NCBI GenBank assembly: GCA_011523505.1
Contig: WTGP01000033.1
Coordinates: forward strand, 1 to 64,000
Direction of reading: 5' to 3'
DNA length: 64,000 nucleotides
Origin: Gammaproteobacteria bacterium
GTDB lineage: Bacteria; Pseudomonadota; Gammaproteobacteria; Steroidobacterales; Foliamicaceae
Part shown: piece after piece, positions 7,833 to 15,655 of the stretch
Layout of the letters: every line of letters begins with the position of its first letter
How positions within the stretch are numbered: the stretch's first letter is position 1
Translations under genes and position numbers: made by a program
The notes under the pieces: model-generated
What the model saw: the letters and a program-made list of their open reading frames with translations, nothing else
What the model was told of the DNA's origin: nothing
Databases searched by the model: none

Positions 7833-8807
7833 CTAAACCTTGGCCGCGTCGGGCTGCTCGAGGGCGGACGCGGGCTCGCGGTCGGGCAGCTTGGGAAGAT
7901 CGGGCATCGTCAGGCGGACGAACAGTTCTTCCAGCCGGTTGGTCTTGTGACGGATGCTGAGCACCTGTATGCCGGCGGCATTCAGCAACTCGAAGAACTC
8001 GTTGAGACTGCGCGTTGCCGGAACCTCGACTTCCATCTCATAGCGGCTGCGCCAATGAACCTGGAAACCGGCGAATTTCTGACCGGGTTTGGCCGCCTGC
8101 TGCAATGAAATGACGAAGTGTTGTTCCGGCAACTGCCGCAACACGCGCTCCATGCGGTCCTCGACCACGATCTCGCCGCGGTCGAGGATGGCGATGCGGC
8201 GGCAGAGGTGTTCGGCCTCCTCGAGGTAGTGGGTGGTGAGAATGATGGTCACGCCGCGCTCGTTGATTTCCCGCAGCAGGTCCCACATGGATCGGCGAAT
8301 CTCGATGTCCACTCCCGCCGTGGGTTCGTCCAGGATCAGGAGTTTCGGCTCATGCACCATCGCCCGGGCGATCATCAGGCGCCTTTTCATTCCGCCGGAA
8401 AGCGTCCGCGTCAGCATGTTGCGCTCGTCCCAGAGACGCACCGCCCTGAGGCACTTCTCGGCGTTGCGCCGGGCCTGACGCGGGCTCAGGCCGAAGTACC
8501 CGGCCTGGTGCATCATCGTGGGCAGCAGCTTCTCGAACATGTTGAGGTTCACTTCCTGCGGCGTCACACCTATGCATTTCTTTACCGCGCCCGGGTGGGT
8601 ATCGAGATCATGGCCGTACACATGGACCTTGCCGGCGGTCTTGTTGACCAGCGTGGTGATGATGCCGATGGCGGTGGTCTTGCCTGCGCCGTTCGGTCCC
8701 AGCAGCGCATAGAATTCGCCCTCGCGCACGGTCAGATCGATGCCCTTGAGCGCCTCCACGCCGTTGGGATAGACCTTGGCGAGTCCTTTCAGGGAGAGTG
8801 CGTCCAC
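7833..8807 (-). CDS. YadG-like ABC transporter ATP-binding protein
   Basis: Cytoplasmic ATPase of the ABC-2 (drug or polysaccharide export) type, 324 residues. Walker A GPNGAGKT, the signature LSGGMKRRL and Walker B LLILDEPTAGVD are intact. The C-terminal 90 residues form the extra domain usual in YadG/CcmA-like ATPases. Translation starts at GTG 8807. Normally a permease (YadH-like) gene follows, but here the stop abuts the convergent ftsX stop and no permease lies nearby, so its membrane partner must be elsewhere. Confidence 0.88.
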   Translation of the reverse strand: MDALSLKGLAKVYPNGVEALKGIDLTVREGEFYALLGPNGAGKTTAIGIITTLVNKTAGKVHVYGHDLDTHPGAVKKCIGVTPQEVNLNMFEKLLPTMMHQAGYFGLSPRQARRNAEKCLRAVRLWDERNMLTRTLSGGMKRRLMIARAMVHEPKLLILDEPTAGVDIEIRRSMWDLLREINERGVTIILTTHYLEEAEHLCRRIAILDRGEIVVEDRMERVLRQLPEQHFVISLQQAAKPGQKFAGFQVHWRSRYEMEVEVPATRSLNEFFELLNAAGIQVLSIRHKTNRLEELFVRLTMPDLPKLPDREPASALEQPDAAKV

Positions 8808-8886
8808 GGGTCTCCATTGTGCAGCCCCCGTCCGGCAAAGGAAAGTGGCTGTGTCGCTTCGGTCCCGCCCTTGCGTATTGCCTGCC

Positions 8887-10020
8887 TTACTCGTATGCGA
8901 CCACGGCGTTGGTGCAGCGCGACCCGACCTGGGTGCGCGTTATCTCGCGCCGCTCCAGCACATCGATCAGAACCACATAGCTCTGCTCTTGCTCAGCCAC
9001 GCTTAGAGGCGACTTCAATTCGACCGGGGCCGTTCGCTCGAACGCGGAAACGGCAATCAGCCTGCCGCCTTCCAGCACCGCGATCTCGGGGCTGCCGTCC
9101 GGCATCAATCCGGTCAACTGGCGCACCTCCAGTTCCGAGAGGACCTCGCCCGTGTCGCGGTCGTACATGCGCACCATTCCCAAGTGAGAATTCCCGGGAA
9201 AGAGGTAAACGAACGGCTCATCAATCCGGCCCCAGGGCGGATGCATGCCCTTGTTGTCCTCAAGGTGCCGGAGCGGAGATTTTTCGCCCGATTGCGTGCT
9301 GATGACGCCAATTCCGCCGCTGAACGCCACGTCGGCGACGTCCCAGTCCCGCTCGGCTGCAGGGTCATAACTTGGCCAGATTGATGCCAAACGATCGCCA
9401 TCCGGGGACCACGAATAATGGCTGCGAATAGGCGTTGGCAAACCTCGCAATACTTCTCCGGTGTCGGCATCCCAAACTTCTGTCAGCATCCCGGTGTCGG
9501 AAAGCCTGCCATACGACATGTACAACTCGCTCCCATCCGGCGAAACAATGACGCTGTAGGCTTCTCGCATTCGCACATAATGCTTGTTCAACCTGTCGCG
9601 CTTCGGCGGCTTTTCTCCCGCACGCGCCTTCTCGAGCAGGCCGTTCTCGCGGTTGGTCGGGAAGCGATTTACCACCTCAAATTCGCCGCCGCGCGCGCGC
9701 AACGCTGTCACGGGCCACATGGGCGGCGACCATTTCTTGTTCATGCTGGCGATATACAGCCGCGAATGAACAGGATCGTAGGCGAGATGATGAGGCTGGC
9801 CCAGCCAGGCGATGGGCTCGGATACGCCCGACAGTTCTCCGGCGAGCAGGTCCACGCGGTATGCCCTGCTTTCGCCGAGGAGATCATAGCCGCACACCAC
9901 ATAGGCTACGGGGGTGGTGGGCGCTTCTTCTTCATTCCACAACCAAAGCGCCATCAACGCCAGCGCCACGGTCGCCCCGCATGCAAGCGCCACATGGCGC
10001 GCCTTCACAACGCGCTCCAC
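8887..10020 (-). CDS. membrane-anchored propeller-like protein, cassette copy A
   Basis: A 377-residue protein with one N-terminal membrane anchor (about residues 9-28) and a periplasmic body. The body contains propeller-like strands such as VVSPDGSELY, WSPDGDRLA, VWDADTGEVLR and MYDRDTGEVLSEL, resembling WD40/PD40 or quinoprotein blades. GTG 10020 is the start. It follows the truncated transglycosylase-like ORF by 27 bases and is paralogous to the gene at 11307-12350: both share PVAYxVCG after the anchor and an almost identical C-terminus (REITRTxVGxRCTNxVVAYE). No known enzyme motif was seen. Its constant place after a transglycosylase-like gene suggests a partner or protective role; that is inference. 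Confidence 0.75.
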   Translation of the reverse strand: MERVVKARHVALACGATVALALMALWLWNEEEAPTTPVAYVVCGYDLLGESRAYRVDLLAGELSGVSEPIAWLGQPHHLAYDPVHSRLYIASMNKKWSPPMWPVTALRARGGEFEVVNRFPTNRENGLLEKARAGEKPPKRDRLNKHYVRMREAYSVIVSPDGSELYMSYGRLSDTGMLTEVWDADTGEVLRGLPTPIRSHYSWSPDGDRLASIWPSYDPAAERDWDVADVAFSGGIGVISTQSGEKSPLRHLEDNKGMHPPWGRIDEPFVYLFPGNSHLGMVRMYDRDTGEVLSELEVRQLTGLMPDGSPEIAVLEGGRLIAVSAFERTAPVELKSPLSVAEQEQSYVVLIDVLERREITRTQVGSRCTNAVVAYE

Positions 10021-10047
10021 GGCAGAATCCCCTTGGCCACAATCACC

Positions 10048-10614
10048 TCACTCCCAGGGCTTGTTTTTCATATGACTGCGGATGGCGGCCACATAGGCGC
10101 ACCCTGCCTGATTTCTCGAGCAACTTCGCACCCCTCGGTTTCCGTTGCGCTGGTACAGGCTATGGCCCGTGTTGTAGCGAGAAAAAGCTTCGTCCCACAA
10201 TCTGCGCCTGCGTGGGATTTTCCCCGTGGATCTCGTAGCCGTGTCGATATGCCAGACTGCAGGGGCCGTTGAGATGGACACAGACGGCGGGTCCGACCCG
10301 GGCAGGCAATAGCACACCACGCCCGAGCCGAGGTCCACGACATTGGTAGCGCCCGACAAGGCATGATCGGCAACGGCGATACAAATGCAGCAATTGGTGG
10401 AGCGGTACTCGAGCGGCTGGAACACCGCGTTGGAGGGCTTCTCGAACGCCATCATGGCGTCGTAGCTGATGTCCAGGCTGCCCAATCCCTCGTAGGCAAT
10501 GTTCTCCACCCGTTTCATATCGCCGATGCGCACACTCTGACGTTTCGACGCTCCATCACCTTCCGTGACCTCAACCGCCACGATGTTGCTGGCCGGATCC
10601 CGCAACGATGTCAC
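10048..10614 (-). pseudogene. transglycosylase-like ORF, copy A, catalytic core deleted
   Basis: The 188-codon frame is a shortened copy of the gene at 12370-13527. Its first 125 codons match the full copy. It then lacks sequence equivalent to 12898-13153 (256 bases, junction in a shared GCCG at about 10240) and about 329 bases equivalent to 12529-12857 (junction at about 10200). Together 585 bases are missing, so the frame is lost after the first junction and regained after the second; the middle is read in the wrong frame. The lost part includes the predicted catalytic Glu and the GLMH motif. The GTG start overlaps the upstream ORF. Probably inactive. Confidence 0.75.
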
Positions 10615-10935
10615 GGCGCCGGAAGGTCAGGTTGCCGTGCCGGACACTCACGTAGCCCGCTTGCAGGCCGTCGAAAATGGACTGAGGGTTGGGGTGGAGG
10701 ACATTTACCCGGCGGCGCAACTCCGTCTCCTGCACAAGATCGGCGTAGAACGACAGCCATTCGGCGCCCGGGGACGGCTGATCCGCAAGCGGCTCATGCG
10801 GCGGCTTGCCCTCCTGGGCCGTCGAGGCGGTCAGCGCCAGTATCACAGCCATCCCGAACGCAAGTTGCCATGAGCGAAGCCATTGCTTCGCGCCATCCTC
10901 CGCGAACGCGCGCATCATGGGCTGACTGTAGCATG
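10241..10935. repeat. direct repeat, copy A of duplicated cassette front half
   Basis: This block matches 13154-13848 at a constant offset of 2913 bases, with almost no differences between about 10258 and 10880 and more toward the outer end. It covers the signal-peptide ORF and the first third of the transglycosylase-like ORF. The repeat unit as a whole is longer: it resumes in the propeller genes and reaches their 3' flank (CCCGCCCTTGCG at 8864-8875 and 11284-11295). Confidence 0.9.
10571..10918 (-). CDS. signal-peptide ORF upstream of transglycosylase-like gene, copy A
   Basis: Short exported ORF, 115 residues from ATG 10918. It has a basic start, a hydrophobic stretch (LAFGMAVILALTAS) with likely cleavage before TAQEG, then PSPGAEWLSFYADLVQ, and a GYVSVRHGNLTFRRRD segment like the N-terminal region of RHS/YD-type secreted proteins. 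It ends 44 bases inside the next ORF, which lies in another frame. Either it is a separate small exported protein or it is the N-terminal part of the transglycosylase-like protein cut off by a frameshift. It is nearly identical to 13484-13831. Confidence 0.55.
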   Translation of the reverse strand: MMRAFAEDGAKQWLRSWQLAFGMAVILALTASTAQEGKPPHEPLADQPSPGAEWLSFYADLVQETELRRRVNVLHPNPQSIFDGLQAGYVSVRHGNLTFRRRDIVAGSGQQHRGG

Positions 10936-11306
10936 CGAGCGATTCATGGGTGAGGCGTTTGCGCTGTTCTGAGTGCTGCTGACAGCAAGGGATTGCGGGG
11001 GTTGTGATTTTTCCTGACCCCATGGAGTGGGGTTGTATCGTTGTTTTTCGGGCGGTTTTCGCGGTTTGTCGGGGATTTTCACCCCCACGCCGGTTTGGGG
11101 CGAGCGAGGCGGATATTTCTTTTGTAAATCAACAGGATGATAGACAGAAGCGGCCGTCATGGCGCACAATGGTTTGGTCGAAGAACACCCGCCGCTCCCG
11201 GTGAAGGAGACGCCATGACGACCGCCGCCAGTATGCTATTTTCCTGGGCCGATGCCTGTGTTGCTTCGATCCCGCCCTTCGATCCCGCCCTTGCGCCCTG
11301 CCTGCT
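10919..11306. other. 388-base stretch without a convincing gene
   Basis: No coding region is supported here. The stretch holds the region upstream of cassette copy A (minus strand) and the 3' flank of copy B. It has a small hairpin, ACCCCA (11017-11022) with TGGGGT (11028-11033), and a tandem repeat of the 12-base unit GATCCCGCCCTT (11268-11279 and 11281-11292). It is a plausible place for the copy A promoter, but no clear -35/-10 pair was found. Confidence 0.5.
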
Positions 11307-12350
11307 CTACTCGTATGCGACCACGACGTTGGTGCAGCGCGCGCCCACTCGGGTACGCGTGATCTCGCGCTGTTCGAAAACGTCGATTGCAACTACGAAC
11401 ATACGTTCAATATCTGAGTCATACATGCCTAACGCGATAGTCTGAAGATCACCCAATACCGGTGGAGCATCCCATGTGTCCCTTGCCAGCTTTCTCAGCC
11501 CGGTGAGCCGCTCGACGTTGAAACTGGAAACTACTTCTCCAGTGTCCCGATCATAAGTCAGGGTGCGTCCCGATCCATGCACACGAACCAGCGGCCCCTT
11601 GATACTTCCCCACGGCGGATGAAGCCCCTCGCCGTTTTCCGGATACGCAAGGGATACGCGCTTTCCTGTTTGGACATCGCGCACTTCAACGCGAGCAGGA
11701 AAAGTTTCGACTCTTTTCCTGCCGTCTCCTTCCCACGTTCTTTCACGGTCAGGCAATACCTTTGCAACATAACGCCCATCCGGTGACCAAATATCGGATT
11801 GGAGTACAGATCTTTCCAATTCGCGCAAGACCTTGCCTGTGCTGGCGTCCCACACGGCGCCAAGCATGCCTTGGGACATTCCGCCATGCATGAGGTACAA
11901 CTCACTGCCGTCAGGCGACACAACCACCTGATAAACCTCGTGCGGCTTCGTATTCCGCCGCCTGGAATCCCTCGGAAAAACATCCTGTGGATTGGTGGTG
12001 AAGCGATCCGCGACTTTGAATTCACCGTCCTGGAAGCTCACCACCGTTACTGGATAGTAATCTCGCGCCTTGCCCCGAAAACTGCCGATATACAAGCGCG
12101 ACCGATTGGTGTCGATCGCCAGCTGTGTTGGATTGCCCAGCCAGTCGATGGGATCGGATACGCTTATATTCCCGCCAGCCAAGAGGTCAATTTGATACAC
12201 TCGCTGGTTGCCAAAGTCCTCATCCCCGCAAACAATGTACGCCACAGGTCGCGCTGAAATGCGACCCATCTCGTTTTCCGTGAGCCAGAGCGCTACCCCA
12301 AACAGGCCCGCACCCACAAGACAGGCGATAACAGTGTTTTTTCCTTTCAC
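11307..12350 (-). CDS. membrane-anchored propeller-like protein, cassette copy B
   Basis: A 347-residue paralogue of 8887-10020 with an N-terminal membrane anchor (about residues 6-24), then PVAYIVCG, propeller-like blades (VVSPDGSELY, WSPDGRYVA, VWDASTGKVLR, TYDRDTGEVVSSF) and the conserved tail REITRTRVGARCTNVVVAYE. It starts with ATG 12350, 19 bases after the intact transglycosylase-like gene, and is probably co-transcribed with it. Its DNA is less GC-rich than the flanking housekeeping genes. It has diverged far more from copy A than the upstream ORFs have. Unknown function; a partner or immunity-like role is only inferred from gene order. Confidence 0.75.
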   Translation of the reverse strand: MKGKNTVIACLVGAGLFGVALWLTENEMGRISARPVAYIVCGDEDFGNQRVYQIDLLAGGNISVSDPIDWLGNPTQLAIDTNRSRLYIGSFRGKARDYYPVTVVSFQDGEFKVADRFTTNPQDVFPRDSRRRNTKPHEVYQVVVSPDGSELYLMHGGMSQGMLGAVWDASTGKVLRELERSVLQSDIWSPDGRYVAKVLPDRERTWEGDGRKRVETFPARVEVRDVQTGKRVSLAYPENGEGLHPPWGSIKGPLVRVHGSGRTLTYDRDTGEVVSSFNVERLTGLRKLARDTWDAPPVLGDLQTIALGMYDSDIERMFVVAIDVFEQREITRTRVGARCTNVVVAYE

Positions 12351-12369
12351 GGGCTAACGCACCATCAAG

Positions 12370-13527
12370 TTAGTAGTTGCTCCAAGGCCTGTCCTTGATA
12401 TGACCACGCACCGCGTCCGAGTAGTTGCACCCTGTTTGGTTTCTTGAGCAATTCCGCCTGCCACCGTTGCCATTAGCCGAAAAAATGGTGTTCCCCGTGT
12501 TGTACCGAGCAAATGCATCATTCCAAACTTCCAACGTGTCTTTCGTTGGATTCCATGTCCAGCGCGTGTCCGGATCTTCCGAGTCTTCTTTGTACCAAGT
12601 CCTCAAATAGTTAAAGGCTTCGGTGTAATTTCCCTCCAGGTGATCTATGCCATCACTCAGATTCTTTCTCCAATCCCACAAGTGCCGCTCGCTCGGCAAG
12701 GGATCCTCATGCATCAGCCCCCAGCCGTCCGGCGCGCCGTACAGCGGCAACGCGATTCCGGTGTACGGCGTGTCCGTGTAGCTTTCGCCAAACTGCTTGT
12801 GCCAGCTCTCCTGCCAGGCAATGGCCTTGTGCTCCAGCATCGTGGCGATCGAGAAGATCTGCGCCTGCGTGGGATTCTCACCGTGGATCTGGTAGCCGCT
12901 GCGCGAGGCCGTCAACGTCAGATCGTTCACAAAGACGGTGACGGACACGGTCATGCTGTTGGCGCCGGCGAGCAGGCGGCTCCAACTCGGAGACCAGGCC
13001 GCAGTGGTTGTGGCGCCATACCGGGTATGCGTATAGGTTTGCCTGTACCGCTCGTCGAACGTCATTTCAAGCTTCCACCAGAATAGCGGGTTGCGCGGAT
13101 GCTCGATGTTGTTCAGCCGGGCCCTGAATCGGATGCGCGGCATGCTCGGCGCCGTGTCGATATGCCAGACCGCAGGGGCCGTTGAGATGGACACAGACGG
13201 CGGGTCCGACCCGGGCAGGCAATAGCACACCACGCCCGAGCCGAGGTCCACGACATTGGTAGCGCCCGACAAGGCATGATCGGCAACGGCGATACAAATG
13301 CAGCAATTGGTGGAGCGGTACTCGAGCGGCTGGAACACCGCGTTGGAGGGCTTCTCGAACGCCATCATGGCGTCGTAGCTGATGTCCAGGCTGCCCAATC
13401 CCTCGTAGGCAATGTTCTCCACCCGTTTCATATCGCCGATGCGCACACTCTGACGTTTCGACGCTCCATCACCTTCCGTGACCTCAACCGCCACGATGTT
13501 GCTGGCCGGATCCCGCAACGATGTCAC
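12370..13527 (-). CDS. putative lytic-transglycosylase-like (lysozyme-fold) protein, intact copy B
   Basis: A 385-residue protein starting at GTG 13527. Residues 1-205 contain a Cys-rich patch (RSTNCCICIA, VVCYCLPG) and a beta-rich segment. The C-terminal domain (about 213-345) carries marks of SLT-type transglycosylases: ENPTQAQIF, QESWHKQF with a predicted catalytic Glu240, GWGLMH (residues 268-273, compare the family GLMQ) and NLSDGIDHLEGNY. A Cys-containing tail follows. It has no signal peptide of its own; the ORF ending inside it (13484-13831) supplies one, so a frameshift between the two is possible. Predicted target: peptidoglycan. The domain call is from motif recognition, not a search. 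Confidence 0.6.
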   Translation of the reverse strand: MTSLRDPASNIVAVEVTEGDGASKRQSVRIGDMKRVENIAYEGLGSLDISYDAMMAFEKPSNAVFQPLEYRSTNCCICIAVADHALSGATNVVDLGSGVVCYCLPGSDPPSVSISTAPAVWHIDTAPSMPRIRFRARLNNIEHPRNPLFWWKLEMTFDERYRQTYTHTRYGATTTAAWSPSWSRLLAGANSMTVSVTVFVNDLTLTASRSGYQIHGENPTQAQIFSIATMLEHKAIAWQESWHKQFGESYTDTPYTGIALPLYGAPDGWGLMHEDPLPSERHLWDWRKNLSDGIDHLEGNYTEAFNYLRTWYKEDSEDPDTRWTWNPTKDTLEVWNDAFARYNTGNTIFSANGNGGRRNCSRNQTGCNYSDAVRGHIKDRPWSNY

Positions 13528-13848
13528 GGCGCCGGAAGGTCAGGTTGCCGTGCCGGACACTCACGTAGCCCGCTTGCAGGCCGTCGAAAATGGACTGAGG
13601 GTTGGGGTGGAGGACATTTACCCGGCGGCGCAACTCCGTCTCCTGCACAAGATCGGCGTAGAACGACAGCCATTCGGCGCCCGGGGACGGCTGATCCGCA
13701 AGCGGCTCATGCGGCGGCTTGCCCTCCTGGGCCGTCGAGGCGGTCAGCGCCAGTATCACAGCCATCCCGAACGCAAGTTGCCATGAGCGAAGCCACCGCT
13801 TCGCGCCATCCTCCCCCAACGCGCGGATCATGAGCCAACTGTAGCATG
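13154..13848. repeat. direct repeat, copy B of duplicated cassette front half
   Basis: Partner of 10241-10935 (offset 2913). The first base of the match adjoins the 256-base segment that is missing from copy A. Near 13795-13850 the copies begin to differ (for example CCACCGC versus CCATTGC), marking the end of the highly similar block just inside the upstream non-coding region. Confidence 0.9.
13484..13831 (-). CDS. signal-peptide ORF upstream of transglycosylase-like gene, copy B
   Basis: Copy B of the short exported ORF, about 115 residues from ATG 13831 (the open frame reaches 13894). It contains the signal peptide LAFGMAVILALTAS, the segment PSPGAEWLSFYADLVQETELRRR, and GYVSVRHGNLTFRRRD near its end. 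It terminates 44 bases after the GTG of the next ORF, which reads in a different frame. The two-ORF arrangement is identical in both copies, so if it is a frameshift it predates the duplication or was spread by gene conversion. Confidence 0.55.
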   Translation of the reverse strand: MIRALGEDGAKRWLRSWQLAFGMAVILALTASTAQEGKPPHEPLADQPSPGAEWLSFYADLVQETELRRRVNVLHPNPQSIFDGLQAGYVSVRHGNLTFRRRDIVAGSGQQHRGG

Positions 13849-13907
13849 CGGACGATTCATAGGTGCGCTGGGAGTGCGCTCGGAGTTGCGCCACCCACCG
13901 TTGTGTG

Positions 13908-13918
13908 CATAATATGCG
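13908..13918. promoter_or_regulatory. possible ArgR operator upstream of argR
   Basis: The 11-base palindrome GCATAATATGC lies 27 bases before the argR start, followed by the AT-rich run TTAATTTTTATGATCAT. Arg boxes are AT-rich imperfect palindromes, and argR genes are commonly self-regulated, so this is a candidate operator for the operon. The match to the consensus is loose. Confidence 0.3.
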
Positions 13919-13944
13919 CCTTCCTTAATTTTTATGATCATCTT

Positions 13945-14403
13945 ATGCCGACGGGGACGGACAGTATGGCCCGCCGCCACGAAGTCATCGCGGACATCAT
14001 CGCGGGCCAGACCGTGGGCAGCCAGGCGCAACTCGGCCGGCTGCTCGCGGAGCGCGGCATTCGCGTTACGCAGTCGTGCATAAGCCGTGACCTGTCGGTC
14101 ATGGGCGCGGTCAAGCGGGGGCGCGCGTACTCCGTTGCGTCCTCGGACATTTCCGAGGGGGACCGCCAAACCCTGGCCACTTATGTGCGCGGGCTGGCCA
14201 ACGCCGGACCCAACCTCGCGATCGTGCGGACCGCGACCGGGGCGGCCCAGCGGATTGCGCTGTTCCTCGATCGCTGCGGCTGGCCCGAGATCGTGGCGAC
14301 CGTGGCGGGAGACGATACGATCTTCGTCGCGACCCGCAATCGGGACGAGCAGCGGGTATTGCTGGCGCGCCTGCGCCGCGAAATGACCCCGGTTTCCTCC
14401 TGA
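13945..14403 (+). CDS. argR: arginine repressor ArgR
   Basis: Arginine-responsive DNA-binding regulator of arginine synthesis, 152 residues from ATG 13945. ATG 13966 (MARRHEVI) is an alternative with a purine-rich GGGGACGG before it. The N-terminal winged helix shows SQAQLGRLLAERGIRVTQSCISRDL; the C-terminal hexamerisation and arginine-binding domain shows GDDTIFVATR, with the paired Asp typical of the ligand site. It heads the arginine operon, with 25 bases between its stop and argG, so repressor and biosynthetic genes are probably co-regulated. Confidence 0.92.
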   Translation: MPTGTDSMARRHEVIADIIAGQTVGSQAQLGRLLAERGIRVTQSCISRDLSVMGAVKRGRAYSVASSDISEGDRQTLATYVRGLANAGPNLAIVRTATGAAQRIALFLDRCGWPEIVATVAGDDTIFVATRNRDEQRVLLARLRREMTPVSS

Positions 14404-14428
14404 ACCAAGGGCAACCCGGCAACCACCC

Positions 14429-15655
14429 ATGAGCACCTCTCCCATAGTGCTGGCCTATTCAGGCGGACTGGATACCTCGTTCTGCGTGCCCTGGCTGCGC
14501 GAGAAGTATCGGCGCCCTGTGGTCACGCTGACGGTCAATACCGGCGGCATCGATTCCGAGCAGGCCGAATCCCTGGAGCGCCGGGCCCTGGCGCTGGGCG
14601 CCCGGCGGCAGCTGCTGGTGGAAGCGCGCCCGCAGTTCTTCGATGAAGTGATCCGCCACCTCATTGCCGGCAACGTGCGGCGCGGGCACACGTATCCGCT
14701 GTGCGTGGGCGCCGAGCGGGGCGTGCAGGCGAAGATCCTGGCCCGCACCGCTCAGGAGCTGGGAAGCGACACCGTGGCGCACGGCTGCACCGCCGCCGGC
14801 AACGATCAGTTCCGTTTCGAAATGGCCATGCGCGCGCTGGCGCCCGAAATCACCGTGCTGGCGCCGGTGCGCGACGAGTCCTTTCAGCGTCGCGAGCAGA
14901 TCGCGTACCTGGCCGAGCGCGACGCGCCGCAACTTCCGCAGGGCGGCGATTACTCGATCAACCGGGGGCTGTGGGGCGTGACGATAGGCGGCCGCGAGAC
15001 CCTGACTTCCGCGGGCACCATCCCGGAAACGGCCTGGGTGCTGTCAGCGGGTGCGCTGGAGAGTCCGCTTCCCGAAGAGCCGCATGAACTGGAATTCGAG
15101 GCGGGGCTGCCGGTTGCCTGGGACGGCGAAGCCATGCAGCCCGTGGAGCTGATCGAGACGCTCGAAGCCGCCGGAGGCCGGTTCGGAATCGGCCGGGGCA
15201 TTCACCTGGGGGACACCATTCTCGGCTCCAAGGGGCGGGTGGCCTACGAAGCGCCGGCCGCGGAGATACTCCTGTGCGCGCATCGCGAACTCGAAAAACT
15301 CACGTTGGGCGCGGGACAGATGCGGGTCAAGGACACGCTGGCAGCCGTCTACGGCGACCTTGTTCACGAGGGCAAGCAACTCGATCCGGTCTGCCGGGAC
15401 ATCGAGGCCTTTTTCGACAGTTCGCAGGCGCGGGTATCGGGCCGCGTGCACCTGGCGCTGCAGCCGGGAGCGGTCTGGGTCCGCGGCGTCGAATCGCCCC
15501 ATTCGCTGCTGGCCGCAAGCCGGGGCGTGTACGGGGAGAAGGCCGGGGAATGGTCTCCACGCGATGCGCTGGGCGCCGCCCGGGTCATGTCGCTGCCCGG
15601 CATGCTGCACAGCCGCGTGGCTGCGTCGGCCAAAGGGGGTGGCGGCGATGCGTAG
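14429..15655 (+). CDS. argG: argininosuccinate synthase
   Basis: Joins citrulline and aspartate with ATP to give argininosuccinate. The 408-residue protein begins with the PP-loop AYSGGLDTS (residues 9-17) and has the family segments AHGCTAAGNDQFRFE and GRGIHLGDTILGSKGRVAYEAPAAE. Its 3' end overlaps the next gene by 8 bases. It is the first enzyme gene of the operon although it acts late in the pathway, an order similar to that known from Bacteroidetes-type arginine clusters. Confidence 0.95.
   Translation: MSTSPIVLAYSGGLDTSFCVPWLREKYRRPVVTLTVNTGGIDSEQAESLERRALALGARRQLLVEARPQFFDEVIRHLIAGNVRRGHTYPLCVGAERGVQAKILARTAQELGSDTVAHGCTAAGNDQFRFEMAMRALAPEITVLAPVRDESFQRREQIAYLAERDAPQLPQGGDYSINRGLWGVTIGGRETLTSAGTIPETAWVLSAGALESPLPEEPHELEFEAGLPVAWDGEAMQPVELIETLEAAGGRFGIGRGIHLGDTILGSKGRVAYEAPAAEILLCAHRELEKLTLGAGQMRVKDTLAAVYGDLVHEGKQLDPVCRDIEAFFDSSQARVSGRVHLALQPGAVWVRGVESPHSLLAASRGVYGEKAGEWSPRDALGAARVMSLPGMLHSRVAASAKGGGGDA

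Noticed and set aside
12370..13527. RHS/YD-repeat toxin
   Set aside because: Although the upstream ORF has an RHS-like GNLTFRRRD segment, no YD repeats or RHS core motif are present.
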